From: Betaproteobacteria bacterium
GTDB lineage: Bacteria; Pseudomonadota; Gammaproteobacteria; Burkholderiales; JAEUOS01
Reading direction: 5' to 3'
Assembly: GCA_028292405.1 (NCBI GenBank)
Contig: JAQGMJ010000087.1
Coordinates: forward strand, 62,001-126,000
DNA length: 64,000 nucleotides
Under the pieces are notes generated by a model. That model was not told the DNA's origin. It saw nothing but the letters and a program-made list of their open reading frames with translations, and did not search any database. Below, one piece after another: positions 48,511 to 58,135 of this stretch; the stretch's first letter is position 1; each line of letters opens with the position of its first letter. The translations under genes were made by a program, and so were the position numbers.

Positions 48511-49563
48511 TCAGGATTGCAGGGGCCGGGCCAGCAAGCCCTCTATGGCGGCGTAGATGCCGGCATCGGACAATTCCGCCACCGTCTTGGCGGCTTCGAG
48601 ATAAGCGCCGCGCGGCGCGTAAGGCCGCCAGTTGTCCGGATGCGGCGACACGTCGGTTTCGGCGAACAGGGCCAGCACGCCGCCCGGCGTGATCGAGGCC
48701 AGATGGGCGATCCCGCCGTCCGGAAAAATGGAGGTGGCGGCATGCCAGATCACCCCGAGGGCAGCGCGCACGTCCTGCGGATTGCTGAAAGGCTTGAGCC
48801 AGGGCGGCAGGCTGGCGAGGAAAGGGCCGACGATCTCGTCGTCGCCCGGATAAACGCGGTCGCTGGCGGGTCCGGGCTGCCAGATCAGCACGCTGTCGAG
48901 GCCGAGCTTTTCCTTGAAGTGCTGCGACCAGGCCAGGATCTGCCGGGTCGTCGGCTTGCGCTTGACGCGGCGCGCGTTCAAGCCGATAACGATGAATTTT
49001 CCCGGCGTCAGGCCTTGCTCCTGCACCCAGCGCAATCCGCCTTCGCGCCAGGAGGCGTCCAGTGCGTAACGCGGGTAGATAGTCGCCGCGGGCATGGCCA
49101 CGCCCAGCGAGCTGAGCAGAAACAGGTTGGACTCGACTTCGTGGCGCGTGGGGTCGAGCTGCAGCGGGTCGGTGAGTCGGCCGAACACGGCCTCGGCCTG
49201 CGCGCCGGCAGGCGGTGCATAGGCGACGGTCCTGTTGGCGCCAACGCCGAGGATGCGGCTCACCGCGCGCGGGCTGACCACGCCGCCGGCGGCGATGGCA
49301 ACATCGAACTTCTCGCGCCGCAAATGCACACGCTGCAGCAATTGCGTCAGCACGGCGCCGGGGCGCAGCGTCGCGCCATGGCGCACGCGCGGATAAACCC
49401 AGAGACGGTCGATGTCCGGATTGCCCTCGACCATCCAGGCGTTGTAGTCGTTGGCCAGCATGTGGATCTCGGCATCCGGCAGGCTCTTGCGCAAATGTTG
49501 GAGCATCGGTGTGACCAGCAGCATGTCGCCGATCTTGTCGCGCTTGAGGATGAGGATTTTCAT
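48511..49563 (-). CDS. Glycosyltransferase family 9 (heptosyltransferase-like), LPS core
   Basis: 350 aa: MKILILKRDKIGDMLLVTPMLQHLRKSLPDAEIHMLANDYNAWM is the GT9 N-terminus (cf. WaaC/WaaF/WaaQ), with VIGLNARRVKRKPTTRQILAWSQHF and the late GVIWHAATSIFPDGGIAHLASITPGGVLALFAETD as donor-binding region. Members add heptose, or other sugars, from ADP donors to LPS core. It overlaps the upstream GT9 gene by 4 nt. Confidence 0.9.
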   Translation of the reverse strand: MKILILKRDKIGDMLLVTPMLQHLRKSLPDAEIHMLANDYNAWMVEGNPDIDRLWVYPRVRHGATLRPGAVLTQLLQRVHLRREKFDVAIAAGGVVSPRAVSRILGVGANRTVAYAPPAGAQAEAVFGRLTDPLQLDPTRHEVESNLFLLSSLGVAMPAATIYPRYALDASWREGGLRWVQEQGLTPGKFIVIGLNARRVKRKPTTRQILAWSQHFKEKLGLDSVLIWQPGPASDRVYPGDDEIVGPFLASLPPWLKPFSNPQDVRAALGVIWHAATSIFPDGGIAHLASITPGGVLALFAETDVSPHPDNWRPYAPRGAYLEAAKTVAELSDAGIYAAIEGLLARPLQS

Positions 49564-50609
49564 GCCGGACGATGGATGCGCAACTGTTGCAGTGCCGCGG
49601 CCGGGAAAGCGCGCAGGGGGCAGTCGCCAGGCGTCTGTTCGAGCGGCGTGGGTCCGGCGACGCCGCAGAAGTCGGCCACCGCCTGGTGCAGGCAGCAGGG
49701 CCGTGTGCAGGATTTTTGTTCGCAGTGGCTGTCGCCAAGTTCGGCCAGGCGCGCCCAGGTGGCCGCGGGTTGCGCCGGCATGACGATCTTGTGCGGCTGG
49801 GTCGGGCCGAAGAACACGGTGGCGGGAATGCCGATGGCTGCGGCGAGGTGGTACAGCCCGGTGTCGGTGCCGTACCAGGCAGTCAGTTCCATGTACTGCT
49901 CAAGCAGATCACGCAGGTCGCGGAAGGAACACCACTCGCAACCGGGCGGCAAGGGCGTACGCATCAGCTCGGGCGCGCCGGTGTTGCGCGGATTGGCATA
50001 GACCCTGAGCTTGGCTTCCGGATGGCGCTTGCGCACGTCGCCGAGCAGGATCAGCAAGGTGGGTGCATCGAAATTGCGGCGCAATTCGTCGGCGATCGGC
50101 ACGATGCCGATGGCAGGCACGCGCGACGCGGTGCCCGCGGCATAACGCTCGGCCAGGCTGCGAATCGAAAGCACGGTAGGCATCGGTGTTTCCGGAGCGA
50201 ACGCGTGGATCACGCTCATCGCAGGCTCCACCAGCAGTGGATCGGCGGCCAGCCTACCCTCCTCGAAAATCTCCGGCGCGAACTTGCGGTTCCAGGCGAT
50301 CTTGCGGTGCGCGCGCACCCAGCGGCCGATGGCGGCCACCGGTGGGCCCGAGCCCCATAACAGGCCGAGCACGTCGAATGCGGCTTCACTCATTCTTAGC
50401 CACAGCAGGCGCAGGAACATCTCGACGCGGCTATCGAAGCCGATCACCCGCACGCCCGCTTCGCCGGCGAACAGGCGCGCATAGTCGGTACGCGTGAGCA
50501 GCGTCACCCGGTCTTGCGGGTGGGCGTCGACGTAGGCGCGGACGGCGGCATAGCTGATCAAGGTGTCGCCCAGCTTGCTGCGGATGGCGAAAAGGATGCG
50601 GCGGGACAT
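49560..50609 (-). CDS. Glycosyltransferase family 9 (heptosyltransferase-like)
   Basis: 349 aa: RRILFAIRSKLGDTLISYAAVRAYVDAHPQDRVTLLTRTDYA at the N-terminus; donor-site region WYGTDTGLYHLAAAIGIPATVFFGPTQPHKIVMP. The C-terminal 70 residues hold a cysteine cluster (HCEQKSCTRPCCLHQAVADFC). The start lies 128 nt from the divergent O-antigen ligase gene. Sugar and acceptor cannot be read from sequence. Confidence 0.88.
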   Translation of the reverse strand: MSRRILFAIRSKLGDTLISYAAVRAYVDAHPQDRVTLLTRTDYARLFAGEAGVRVIGFDSRVEMFLRLLWLRMSEAAFDVLGLLWGSGPPVAAIGRWVRAHRKIAWNRKFAPEIFEEGRLAADPLLVEPAMSVIHAFAPETPMPTVLSIRSLAERYAAGTASRVPAIGIVPIADELRRNFDAPTLLILLGDVRKRHPEAKLRVYANPRNTGAPELMRTPLPPGCEWCSFRDLRDLLEQYMELTAWYGTDTGLYHLAAAIGIPATVFFGPTQPHKIVMPAQPAATWARLAELGDSHCEQKSCTRPCCLHQAVADFCGVAGPTPLEQTPGDCPLRAFPAAALQQLRIHRPA

Positions 50610-50681
50610 GAAGGCCGCCGGCGGGGCGGATTCTGGGAGTGGAGATATCCGCCGCGCAAAGCAGGCTGCGGATGCGGCCCG

Positions 50682-50687
50682 TATAAT
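50682..50687 (+). promoter_or_regulatory. TATAAT -10 box before the O-antigen ligase gene
   Basis: A perfect TATAAT in the 127-nt divergent gap, 50 nt before the ligase start. The -35 region (GCAAAGC) is poor. It would drive the plus-strand genes 50737-54030. Confidence 0.5.
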
Positions 50688-50736
50688 ACCCGAGGTCCTT
50701 CCTGCCTAGCCGTTACAAGCGGCCTGCCCTCCCACG

Positions 50737-52029
50737 ATGATGCCGAAATTCTGGCGCGAATGGCAACGCCCTGTCGAACTCTCGCTGTTGCTGGCGTTCG
50801 TCTTTTTCCTGCCGCTGCGCGAAGCGCCGAAGAATATTTTGTGGGGCCTGTACATCATCACCTGGGTGGTCAATCGTGCCCGTGCGCGCGACTTCGGCGG
50901 CCGCTGGGATGGCTGGGACACGCTTTCGGTGCTGTGGATCGCCGCCGGCTACCTGGCGGCGATTTTCGCCGGCATCCATCGCGGCGACGGCAACGAGGTG
51001 GCGGCGGTCAACGACCTGGTGAAATACGTTTCCCTGTTCTGGTGCGTGCGCCGTGCGCGCTACACCGGCGCGGAAGCCGTCACCCTGCTGTATGCATTGG
51101 TGTTTTCCTGCGTGGTGGCGGAAGTCGAGGCCTTGTGGCGCTGGCTGGTAACCCACAAGCGCAACGCGCTGGAACTGGTGTCGGTGGGGCAGGTAAATCA
51201 CAGCGCGATCTACATGACCATCTGCCTGGGCATCGACGTGGCGCTGACCCTGGTGTACTGGCGCAAACTGGCGCGCAACTGGCGCGTGCTGCTGGTAGCC
51301 GCCGGCTTGGTGATGCTGATCGGCCTGTTTCTCACCGGCAGCCGCGCGGCCGCCGGTGCCGCGGTAATTCTGATCTGCGTAATGGCATTGCTGGGCGCAC
51401 GCATGCTCGGCCTGGGGCGTGCAGCTTGGGCCGGCGCGCTGCTGCTCCTGGCCGTAGGGCTGGCAGTCGGCGGCAGCAAGGCGGTGCAGCGGCAATTCAT
51501 GACCACCGCGCAGGACAACATGCTGACCGAGCGCGACCTGATCTGGAACCGCGGCCTGGTGGCCTGGCGCGCCAGCCCTTGGTTTGGCCTGGGGCCGGAC
51601 AATTACAGCCAGATCACCGAGCGCGACCTGCGCGCCCAACTGGCGATCGAGGGCAAGCCGTATAACCCGCACGAATACCAGCCCGCGCCGCATGCCCACA
51701 ACCTGTACATCAATCAGCTTGTGGAACGCGGCATCGTCGGCCTGGCCGCCCTGCTGGCGGTGCTCGGCGCCTGGGGCGTGGCGCTGTGGCGCTATCGCCC
51801 GCGCGCCGGCATCGACGATTTGCGGATGGTGTTGTGGTGCTCGAGCTTTTCAGGCTGGCTGGTGACGGTGCTGATCGGCGCGGTCAACACCACCCTGCAC
51901 CACGAACACGCCCTGCTGGCGCTGATGACCCTGGGCCTGTGGCTGCCGGTGGCGCGCGCGCTGCCGCAAGCCGCGCGTGGCACCCGGGCGCCCCTGCATA
52001 CCGGTGAGGCACTCGCCGCCGGGCGATGA
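50737..52029 (+). CDS. O-antigen ligase family protein (WaaL-like)
   Basis: 430 aa with about 10-12 membrane segments. It joins undecaprenol-linked O-antigen to lipid A-core in the periplasm. A Wzy_C-type region is present: GLFLTGSRAAAGAAVILICVM, then a long periplasmic loop with RDLIWNRGLVAWRASPWFGLGPDNYS and HAHNLYINQLVERGIVGLAALLAVL, where the conserved Arg and His of ligases lie. A Wzy polymerase cannot be fully excluded. Its stop overlaps the next GT9 gene (ATGA). Confidence 0.88.
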   Translation: MMPKFWREWQRPVELSLLLAFVFFLPLREAPKNILWGLYIITWVVNRARARDFGGRWDGWDTLSVLWIAAGYLAAIFAGIHRGDGNEVAAVNDLVKYVSLFWCVRRARYTGAEAVTLLYALVFSCVVAEVEALWRWLVTHKRNALELVSVGQVNHSAIYMTICLGIDVALTLVYWRKLARNWRVLLVAAGLVMLIGLFLTGSRAAAGAAVILICVMALLGARMLGLGRAAWAGALLLLAVGLAVGGSKAVQRQFMTTAQDNMLTERDLIWNRGLVAWRASPWFGLGPDNYSQITERDLRAQLAIEGKPYNPHEYQPAPHAHNLYINQLVERGIVGLAALLAVLGAWGVALWRYRPRAGIDDLRMVLWCSSFSGWLVTVLIGAVNTTLHHEHALLALMTLGLWLPVARALPQAARGTRAPLHTGEALAAGR

Positions 52030-53048
52030 GCGAATACCGGCGCATCCTGGTGGTCCGCCGCGACAACATCGGCGACCTGGTGCTGACCACGCCCCTGATC
52101 CACTCCCTGCGCGCGCGTTTTCCCGCCGCCTGGATCGGCGCGCTGACCAACGGCTACAACGCGCCGGTGCTCAGCGGCAACGCCGACCTGAACGCGGTCT
52201 ACGCCTACGACAAGGCGAAGCACCGCCCTGACCAATCGCGCCTGCGCGTGGTGGCAGGCACCGCGCGCCTGCTCCTGGAGTTGCGCCGCCAGCGCGTCGA
52301 CCTGGCGATCGTCGCCGCGCCGGGTTACCAGCGCCAGTCGCTCAACCTGGTGCGCTGGATTGCCGCGTGCGAAGTGCTGGGCTTTGCCGCGCCAGGCGGT
52401 GATCGCCGTATCACCCTGCCGGTGGAATACGGCGGTGGCGCTGCGCTGCACGCAGCGCAGGACGTGTTCCGCCTGCTGGCGCCGCTGGGCGTGCAAGGCG
52501 AGCCGGGACCGTGCCGGATGACGGTGGATGCGCAGGCACTCGCCGCCATGCACAGTCGCCTGGAAGGCGCGCGGCGGCCGCTGGTGGCGCTGCATATCAG
52601 CGCGCGGCGAGCGCGCCAGCAATGGCCCGCGCAGCGTTTCGCCGAGGTGATCGCCGCGCTGAACCGGGCGGGGGCCACCGTAATGTTGCTGTGGGCACCG
52701 GGCGCAGCAAGCGATCCCCGCCACCCCGGCGACGACGCCAAGGCGCAGACGGTGCGCGAATTGGCGGGCGCGGACGCCGCCCTGGTGCCGGTGCCAACCC
52801 GCGGCCTGGCGGAACTCGCCGCCGCGCTCTCGTGCGCCGGCCTGATGGTCTGCGCCGACGGCGGCGCGATGCATGTGGCGGCGGCAGTGGGCACGCCGGT
52901 GGTCGCGATGTTCGGCGACTCGCCGCCGCATCGCTGGCATCCCTGGGGCGTGACGCATCGCGTGGTGGCGGCGCCCGGCAACGACATGGCCCAGCTCGAA
53001 GCGGCCCCGGTGATCGAAGCGGCCCGCGCCCTGTTGCCCGCCGCCTGA
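52026..53048 (+). CDS. Glycosyltransferase family 9 protein
   Basis: 340 aa: RRILVVRRDNIGDLVLTTPLIHSLRARFPAAWIGALTNGYNAPVL, clearly paralogous to the GT9 protein at 48511-49563. Donor-binding end: ALSCAGLMVCADGGAMHVAAAVGTPVVAMFGDSPPHRWHPWG. It is translationally coupled to the ligase gene upstream and 4 nt from the epimerase gene downstream, so it likely works in LPS core completion. Confidence 0.9.
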   Translation: MSEYRRILVVRRDNIGDLVLTTPLIHSLRARFPAAWIGALTNGYNAPVLSGNADLNAVYAYDKAKHRPDQSRLRVVAGTARLLLELRRQRVDLAIVAAPGYQRQSLNLVRWIAACEVLGFAAPGGDRRITLPVEYGGGAALHAAQDVFRLLAPLGVQGEPGPCRMTVDAQALAAMHSRLEGARRPLVALHISARRARQQWPAQRFAEVIAALNRAGATVMLLWAPGAASDPRHPGDDAKAQTVRELAGADAALVPVPTRGLAELAAALSCAGLMVCADGGAMHVAAAVGTPVVAMFGDSPPHRWHPWGVTHRVVAAPGNDMAQLEAAPVIEAARALLPAA

Positions 53049-53052
53049 GATC

Positions 53053-54030
53053 ATGGACCTCGTCGTCACCGGCGCCAACGGTTTTATCGGCCGGGGCATC
53101 TGCGCTGCCCTGACGGCGCGGGGGGACAAGGTGAGCGGGGTGGTGCGCCGGCAGGCCGCCTTGCAAGCGGTGCCGGCGGGCACGACCCCGCTGCTGCTGG
53201 AGAATTTGTGCGACCAAGCGGACCTGCGCCGGCGCCTGCCGGCGGCGCAATGCCTGATCCATGCCGCCGGCAACGCCAGCCTGGGCGGCAGCGGGCGCGA
53301 CGGTGGGAGCAAACCCGGCGGTCCGCAGGCCGAAGTGGAGATGGCGCGTTCACTGGCGCGGGCCGCTGCCGCCAGAGGCTACCGCCGCCTGGTGTTCATC
53401 AGCTCGATCGCCGTGCTGGGCACGAGCGACGGCGGCGCGCCGTTCACCGAAGCCACGCCGGCAGCGCCGGGCTGGCCCTATGCGCGCATCAAGCTCGAGG
53501 CCGAACAGGCTTTGCTGGCGGCCTGCAAGGAAAATGGCGTCGAGGCAGTGATCCTGCGGCCACCCTTGGTCTATGGCCCGGGCAATCGCGGCAATTTTCC
53601 GCGCCTGGTACGCTGGGTCAACTCCGGACTGCCGATCCCGCTCGGTTCGGCCGGCAACGCGCGCAGCTATCTCTACATCGACAATCTGGCGCACGCCGCC
53701 GCGCTGTGCGCACGCCATCCGGGAGCGGCCAATCGCCTGTTTCTGCTGGCCGATGCACACAATTGGTCGACACCCGAACTGGTGCGCCTGATCGCGCGCG
53801 AAGCGCAGTGCCCGGCCCGCCTATGGCCGGTGCCCCTTGGGGTCCTGCGCGCGCTGGGACAGGCAAGCGGAAGCTCGCATGAGGTCGACAGCCTGATCAA
53901 TTCACGGCGCATCGATGCGGCATTGATCCACCGGCTGACAGGCTGGACAGCACCGTGCGAAGCCGAACCAAGCCTGGCGCGCACGGTGCGCTGGTCGCTG
54001 GAAAATCCGGCCGCCAACGTGATGCGCTGA
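53053..54030 (+). CDS. NAD-dependent sugar epimerase/reductase (WbpV-like)
   Basis: 325-aa extended SDR: MDLVVTGANGFIGRGICAAL, HAAGNASLG, catalytic FISSIAVLG (Ser) and YARIKLEAEQ (Tyr/Lys), RPPLVYGPGNRGNFPRL. With a WbpM-like 4,6-dehydratase and a WbpL-like initial transferase next to it, a role like WbpV (reducing the 4-keto intermediate to UDP-N-acetyl-D-fucosamine) is the best reading; UDP-glucose 4-epimerase is the alternative. Converges on the dehydratase gene with a 7-nt gap. Confidence 0.85.
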   Translation: MDLVVTGANGFIGRGICAALTARGDKVSGVVRRQAALQAVPAGTTPLLLENLCDQADLRRRLPAAQCLIHAAGNASLGGSGRDGGSKPGGPQAEVEMARSLARAAAARGYRRLVFISSIAVLGTSDGGAPFTEATPAAPGWPYARIKLEAEQALLAACKENGVEAVILRPPLVYGPGNRGNFPRLVRWVNSGLPIPLGSAGNARSYLYIDNLAHAAALCARHPGAANRLFLLADAHNWSTPELVRLIAREAQCPARLWPVPLGVLRALGQASGSSHEVDSLINSRRIDAALIHRLTGWTAPCEAEPSLARTVRWSLENPAANVMR

Positions 54031-54037
54031 GGTCTTT

Positions 54038-55882
54038 TTACCCAGGCTGGTATTCCGGTACCCGCTGCTTGAGCTGCGCCTTGACCACATCGGCCTGCGT
54101 CGGCGCCGAGGCCAGCCAGGCGAGCAAGTCCTCGCGCCAGGCGGCGTCCGGCACACCTGAGGGCTTGGCGATACGCAGCTTGGCATGCGGCGTGGGCAGC
54201 GTGGTTTCGCTGTCGGCGAGCAATTCCTCGAACAGCTTTTCGCCCGGGCGAAGGCCGGTGAATTCGATGCGGATTTCTTCCAGCGACAGGCCGGAGAGGC
54301 GGATCATGTCGCGCGCCAGGTCGGCGATTTTCACCGGCTCGCCCATGTCGAGCACGAAGATTTCCCCGCCCTTGCCCATCAACCCGGCCTGCAGCACCAA
54401 TTGCGCGGCCTCGGGGATCGACATGAAGTAGCGCACGATTTCCGGATGCGTGACCGTGATCGGCCCGCCACGCGCAATCTGCTCGCGGAATTTCGGGATC
54501 ACGCTGCCGGTGGAACCGAGCACGTTGCCGAAGCGCACCATCACGAAACGGGTGGCGCCTACATTGTCGTGACCGGCGTCCAGGCTCTGGCACACCAGTT
54601 CGGCCAGGCGCTTGGAGGCGCCCATCACGTTGGTCGGATTGACCGCCTTGTCGGTGGAGATCAGCACGAACTTCGGCACCCGGGCATCGATCGCCGCCTG
54701 CGCGACGGTAAGAGTGCCCAGCACATTGTTGCGCAAGGCTTCCCAGGCGTTGGTATCTTCCATCAGCGGCACGTGCTTGTAGGCTGCGGCATGAAACACC
54801 ACCGCGGGGCGGTAGTGGGCCAGTACGTTGCGCATGCGCGTGGCGTCGCGCACATCGCCGATCACGCATTCGATCACCAATTGCGGGGTGTCCTGGCGCA
54901 GTTCCTGCTCGATGGTGTAGAGCGCGAATTCACCGTTTTCCAGCAGCACCAGCCGGCGCGGAGCAAAGCGGGCGATCTGCCGCGCCAGCTCGGAGCCGAT
55001 CGAGCCGCCGGCGCCGGTGACCAGCACCACCTGGCCGGTGAGCAGGGCTTTCAGGCCGTCGGCATCCAGCACCACCGGGTCGCGCCCGAGCAGGTCGTCG
55101 AGCTCGACCTGGCGGATCGCCGAGACCTGCACCTTGCCGCTGATCAGGTCGTCGGTGGAGGGAATGGTCATCACCTTGATGCCGGCGGCGCGCGCGGCCT
55201 CGACGATGCGGCGGCGCTCGCGGTGGGTGGCTTCCGGCAGGGCGATGATGGCGTGAGTGGCTGCCAGATCGCCGGCCACGCTGCCGAGATCGCCCACTGT
55301 GCCGGCAACCCTGACGTCCTGCACCAGGCGGCCTTTCATTGCCGGGTCGTTGTCGATCAGGCCGACCACGCGCCAATCGGCAGAGCGGGTCAGTTCGCGC
55401 ACCAGGGTGATGGCGGCGTCGCCGGTGCCGATCACCAGCACCGGCGCGCCCTGGGTCTGTACCGCGCCGAACTGCTTGTGCTCCTTCCAGGAGCGGTAGG
55501 CCAGGCGGTTGCCGCCCATGATCAGGAGCAGGAGGATGGGTTCGAGCAGCATCACCGAGCGCGGTACGCCGATGTTCAGGCCGAGAATCATCAAGGCGAA
55601 CGGGCCGGCTGCCGCGCCGGCCGCCACCGCGTAAAGGATGCGCCGCAAGTCGGGCAGCGAGGCGTAGCGCCAGACCCCGCGATACAGGCCGAAGTACTGG
55701 TAGGCGACGGCCTGGATCGGCACGCTGACAAGCATGGCTTTTTCCATGCCGTCGATGTAGCCCGCGGGAATCTCCAGGTTCAGGCGCAGCCAGTAGGCGA
55801 CCAGCCACGCGAAAATCGCCGCCAGCACGTCATGCGTGAAGGCCAGCAGGGGTAGCGAGTGGAGACGGAGGAATTGCCGCAT
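54038..55882 (-). CDS. Membrane UDP-sugar 4,6-dehydratase (WbpM/CapD/PglF-like)
   Basis: 614 aa. Four N-terminal membrane helices (about 1-130), a CoA-binding-like Rossmann domain with VLVIGTGDAAITLVRELTRS, then the catalytic SDR domain: VLVTGAGGSIGSELARQIARF and FVLISTDKAVNPTNVMGASKRLAELV, where Met replaces the usual Tyr as in WbpM/FlaA1. It converts UDP-GlcNAc to a 4-keto-6-deoxy sugar. Start MRQFLRLHSLPLL is 2 nt after the WbpL-like gene; the longer frame upstream is noise. Confidence 0.93.
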   Translation of the reverse strand: MRQFLRLHSLPLLAFTHDVLAAIFAWLVAYWLRLNLEIPAGYIDGMEKAMLVSVPIQAVAYQYFGLYRGVWRYASLPDLRRILYAVAAGAAAGPFALMILGLNIGVPRSVMLLEPILLLLIMGGNRLAYRSWKEHKQFGAVQTQGAPVLVIGTGDAAITLVRELTRSADWRVVGLIDNDPAMKGRLVQDVRVAGTVGDLGSVAGDLAATHAIIALPEATHRERRRIVEAARAAGIKVMTIPSTDDLISGKVQVSAIRQVELDDLLGRDPVVLDADGLKALLTGQVVLVTGAGGSIGSELARQIARFAPRRLVLLENGEFALYTIEQELRQDTPQLVIECVIGDVRDATRMRNVLAHYRPAVVFHAAAYKHVPLMEDTNAWEALRNNVLGTLTVAQAAIDARVPKFVLISTDKAVNPTNVMGASKRLAELVCQSLDAGHDNVGATRFVMVRFGNVLGSTGSVIPKFREQIARGGPITVTHPEIVRYFMSIPEAAQLVLQAGLMGKGGEIFVLDMGEPVKIADLARDMIRLSGLSLEEIRIEFTGLRPGEKLFEELLADSETTLPTPHAKLRIAKPSGVPDAAWREDLLAWLASAPTQADVVKAQLKQRVPEYQPG

Positions 55883-55884
55883 TC

Positions 55885-56892
55885 TTATGGCTTTGCTTGT
55901 GCGCGGCGCCAGGCGGCATCCACCAGCAGCGCGAGAACGACAAAAAGGAGCGCAATTGTCGCAAATATCAGCGCAAACCATATTGGCGGCGCTTCCAGCG
56001 CCCACAGGGCACCGGCGCCGCACAGCGCCATCAGCGCGTAGGCTGCTGCCGCCAACTGCGAATGGCTCCAGCCCAGGCGCACCAGGCGCTGGTAATAGTG
56101 TTGGCGGTGCGCCTCCCAAAAACGCTCGCGGCGCAGCATGCGCCGCATCACCGTGACGGTGCCGTCGAGCGCGAAGGGAGCGAAAACCAGCAGCGGAAAC
56201 CAGCACGGCCAGTGCCCCGCCGCCCAGCCCTGCACGCCGATGGCCGCAGCCATGAAGCCCAGGGGCACGGAGCCGGCGTCACCCATGAAAATCCGGCCCG
56301 ACAGGTTGAAGCAGAGGAAGCCGGCAGCCGCCGCGGCGATGGCAAAGCACAGCGCGGCCAGGGCGGGATCGCCGGCGCCCTCGCTGATGCCGGCGCCCGA
56401 CAGCGCCAGGCCATAGCTGGTGAAGCCGAACACCGCCATGCCGCCGGCCAGGCCGTTGGCGCCGTCCATGAAGTTGTACAGGTTGGCGAAACCCGCCACG
56501 CCGATCACCAGCAGCGGCACCCAGACCCAGGCGACGCCGCCGCCGGCGAGCGCGAGGATCAGCACGAACCACAGCGCCGCCAGCAGGTGCGCCGGCAGGC
56601 GCACGCGCACCGGCAGGCTGCGGCGGTCGTCGATCAGCGACAGCAGCACCAGCAGCAGCACGGGGGCGCCGATCTGCCACAGCGGCAGCCGGCCGCCGGC
56701 GGCCGCGATCATCACGGCGGCGGCGCACAGCCCGGCGATGATCGCCAGGCCGCCGGTGCGCGGCACCACGCCGGTATGCAGGGAACGCTCGTTCGGCTTG
56801 TCCAGCGCCCATTGCCAGCGGGTCCTGAGCATCAGCCAAGTGATGAAAAGGGCCATCGCGAAAGCGCAGGCCGGCGCGATCAGCTCGATCAC
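55885..56892 (-). CDS. Polyprenyl-phosphate glycosyl-1-phosphate transferase (WbpL/WecA family)
   Basis: 335-aa polytopic protein with about 11 membrane segments, opening MIELIAPACAFAMALFITWLMLRTRWQWALDKPNERSLHTGVVPRTGGLAI. Catalytic motifs: DDRRSLPVRVRLPAHLLAA, NLYNFMDGANGLAGGMAVFGF and the substrate-recognising GDAGSVPLGFM and HRQHYYQRLV. It starts O-antigen units by transferring a sugar phosphate to undecaprenyl phosphate. Overlaps the GT4 gene by 4 nt (ATGA). Confidence 0.93.
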   Translation of the reverse strand: MIELIAPACAFAMALFITWLMLRTRWQWALDKPNERSLHTGVVPRTGGLAIIAGLCAAAVMIAAAGGRLPLWQIGAPVLLLVLLSLIDDRRSLPVRVRLPAHLLAALWFVLILALAGGGVAWVWVPLLVIGVAGFANLYNFMDGANGLAGGMAVFGFTSYGLALSGAGISEGAGDPALAALCFAIAAAAAGFLCFNLSGRIFMGDAGSVPLGFMAAAIGVQGWAAGHWPCWFPLLVFAPFALDGTVTVMRRMLRRERFWEAHRQHYYQRLVRLGWSHSQLAAAAYALMALCGAGALWALEAPPIWFALIFATIALLFVVLALLVDAAWRRAQAKP

Positions 56893-58064
56893 GCGGCGGC
56901 CGCCTTGGTGCGCAGGGCCGGCGACAAGTGGGCCTCGATGGCAGCGATCTGCCGCGCCACCACTTTGGCTTCGTCGTACAGCTCAATGGCGCGCGCGCGC
57001 CCGGCCGCGCCCATGCGCGCGCGCAAGGCGGCGTCGCCGACCAGGCGCGCGAAGGCCTGCTGCAGCGCCAGCGCGTCGCGTGTCGGCACCAGCAGGCCAG
57101 TCTCCTCTTTCACTACTTCTTCGCGCGAGCCGCGGATGTCGGTGGCAACCACCGGCAGACCCATGTGCATCGCCTCGATGATCGAGCGCGGCATGCCTTC
57201 ACGGTAAGAAGGCAGGGTGAACACATCCATTGCCGCGCACAGGTCGGGCACATCGTTGCGCATGCCGGTCAAGATCAGGCGCGCGCCTAGTTCGGCTTGC
57301 GCACGTTCGAGCTGCGCATCGATACCTGCATCGCGCTCGCTGGCGAGATGCCCGCCGATCACCAGGAACCAGGCTTGGGGCGCCTGTTTCGCCACCGCCG
57401 CGGCAGCGCTGAAGAATTCGCCATAGCCCTTTTCGGCCACCATGCGGCCGATCATGCCGATCACCACGGCGTCCAGCGGAATGCCGAGTTCATCGCGCAT
57501 GGCGCTGCGCGGTTTCGCCGCCTGCGGGTTGAAGCGGGCGATATCGACGCCATTGCCGATGGCCATCACGCGATCGGCCGGCATGAAGCCCTGGGCCACC
57601 GCGGTCTGCGCGTCTTCCTGGCTCTGGGTGAACAGCAGATCGGTGCAGCGCCCGCCCAGCCATTCGAGGAAACTGAATACCGCCTTCGGCAGCGGCTTCA
57701 TCTGCTCATGGAAATAAAAGCCGTGCGCGGTGTAGACGATCAGCGGCACCCGCGCCGCCCGCGCGGCGATGCGCCCGAGCAGTGCGGCCACCGGGGTATG
57801 GGTGTGCACGACATCGAATTTCTCGCGGCGGAACAGCGCGATCAGGCGCAGCAGCGAGACGGCGTGGCGAAACGGATTGAAGCCGCGCGAAATGGCTACG
57901 GTGGCGATGGCATAGCCGCGTGCCCGCAGGCTGGCGACGCCGCCCTCATCGCCGCATACGGCAGTGACTTGCCAGCCCGCGCCGCGCATGCCATCGATCA
58001 GCGGGGTCAGGAGGTATTTCAGAGTGAAATCGACCGCGCAGAGTTGGCAAACCTTGAGAGTCAC
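56889..58064 (-). CDS. Glycosyltransferase family 4 (O-antigen)
   Basis: 391-aa GT-B retaining transferase: VCQLCAVDFTLKYLLTPLIDGMRGAGWQVTAVCGDEG, FDVVHTHTPVAALLGRIAARAARVPLIVYTAHGFYFHE, VIGMIGRMVAEKGYGEFF and the donor-site motif PSYREGMPRSIIEAMHMGLPVVATDIRGSREEV. A GTG start (MTLKVCQLC) is chosen, since the longer ATG frame at 58115 overlaps the TATAAT promoter at 58092-58097. First gene of the minus-strand O-antigen operon with the WbpL- and WbpM-like genes. Confidence 0.9.
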   Translation of the reverse strand: MTLKVCQLCAVDFTLKYLLTPLIDGMRGAGWQVTAVCGDEGGVASLRARGYAIATVAISRGFNPFRHAVSLLRLIALFRREKFDVVHTHTPVAALLGRIAARAARVPLIVYTAHGFYFHEQMKPLPKAVFSFLEWLGGRCTDLLFTQSQEDAQTAVAQGFMPADRVMAIGNGVDIARFNPQAAKPRSAMRDELGIPLDAVVIGMIGRMVAEKGYGEFFSAAAAVAKQAPQAWFLVIGGHLASERDAGIDAQLERAQAELGARLILTGMRNDVPDLCAAMDVFTLPSYREGMPRSIIEAMHMGLPVVATDIRGSREEVVKEETGLLVPTRDALALQQAFARLVGDAALRARMGAAGRARAIELYDEAKVVARQIAAIEAHLSPALRTKAAAA

Positions 58065-58091
58065 GTAGGGGCGCAGGGCGGAAAAGCATAT

Positions 58092-58097
58092 ATTATA
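58092..58097 (-). promoter_or_regulatory. TATAAT -10 box of the minus-strand O-antigen operon
   Basis: A perfect TATAAT (minus strand) 28 nt before the GTG of the GT4 gene, in the AT-rich divergent gap shared with gmd. The overlapping TATATT on the plus strand could serve gmd, 43 nt before its ATG. Confidence 0.5.
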
Positions 58098-58135
58098 GAA
58101 GGTTGGGAACAGCACACCTGAGGTTTACTTTTCGC

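Noticed and set aside
54185..55855. 556-aa plus-strand open frame opposite the WbpM-like gene
   Set aside because: Mirror of a conserved dehydratase; no signature in the translated frame.
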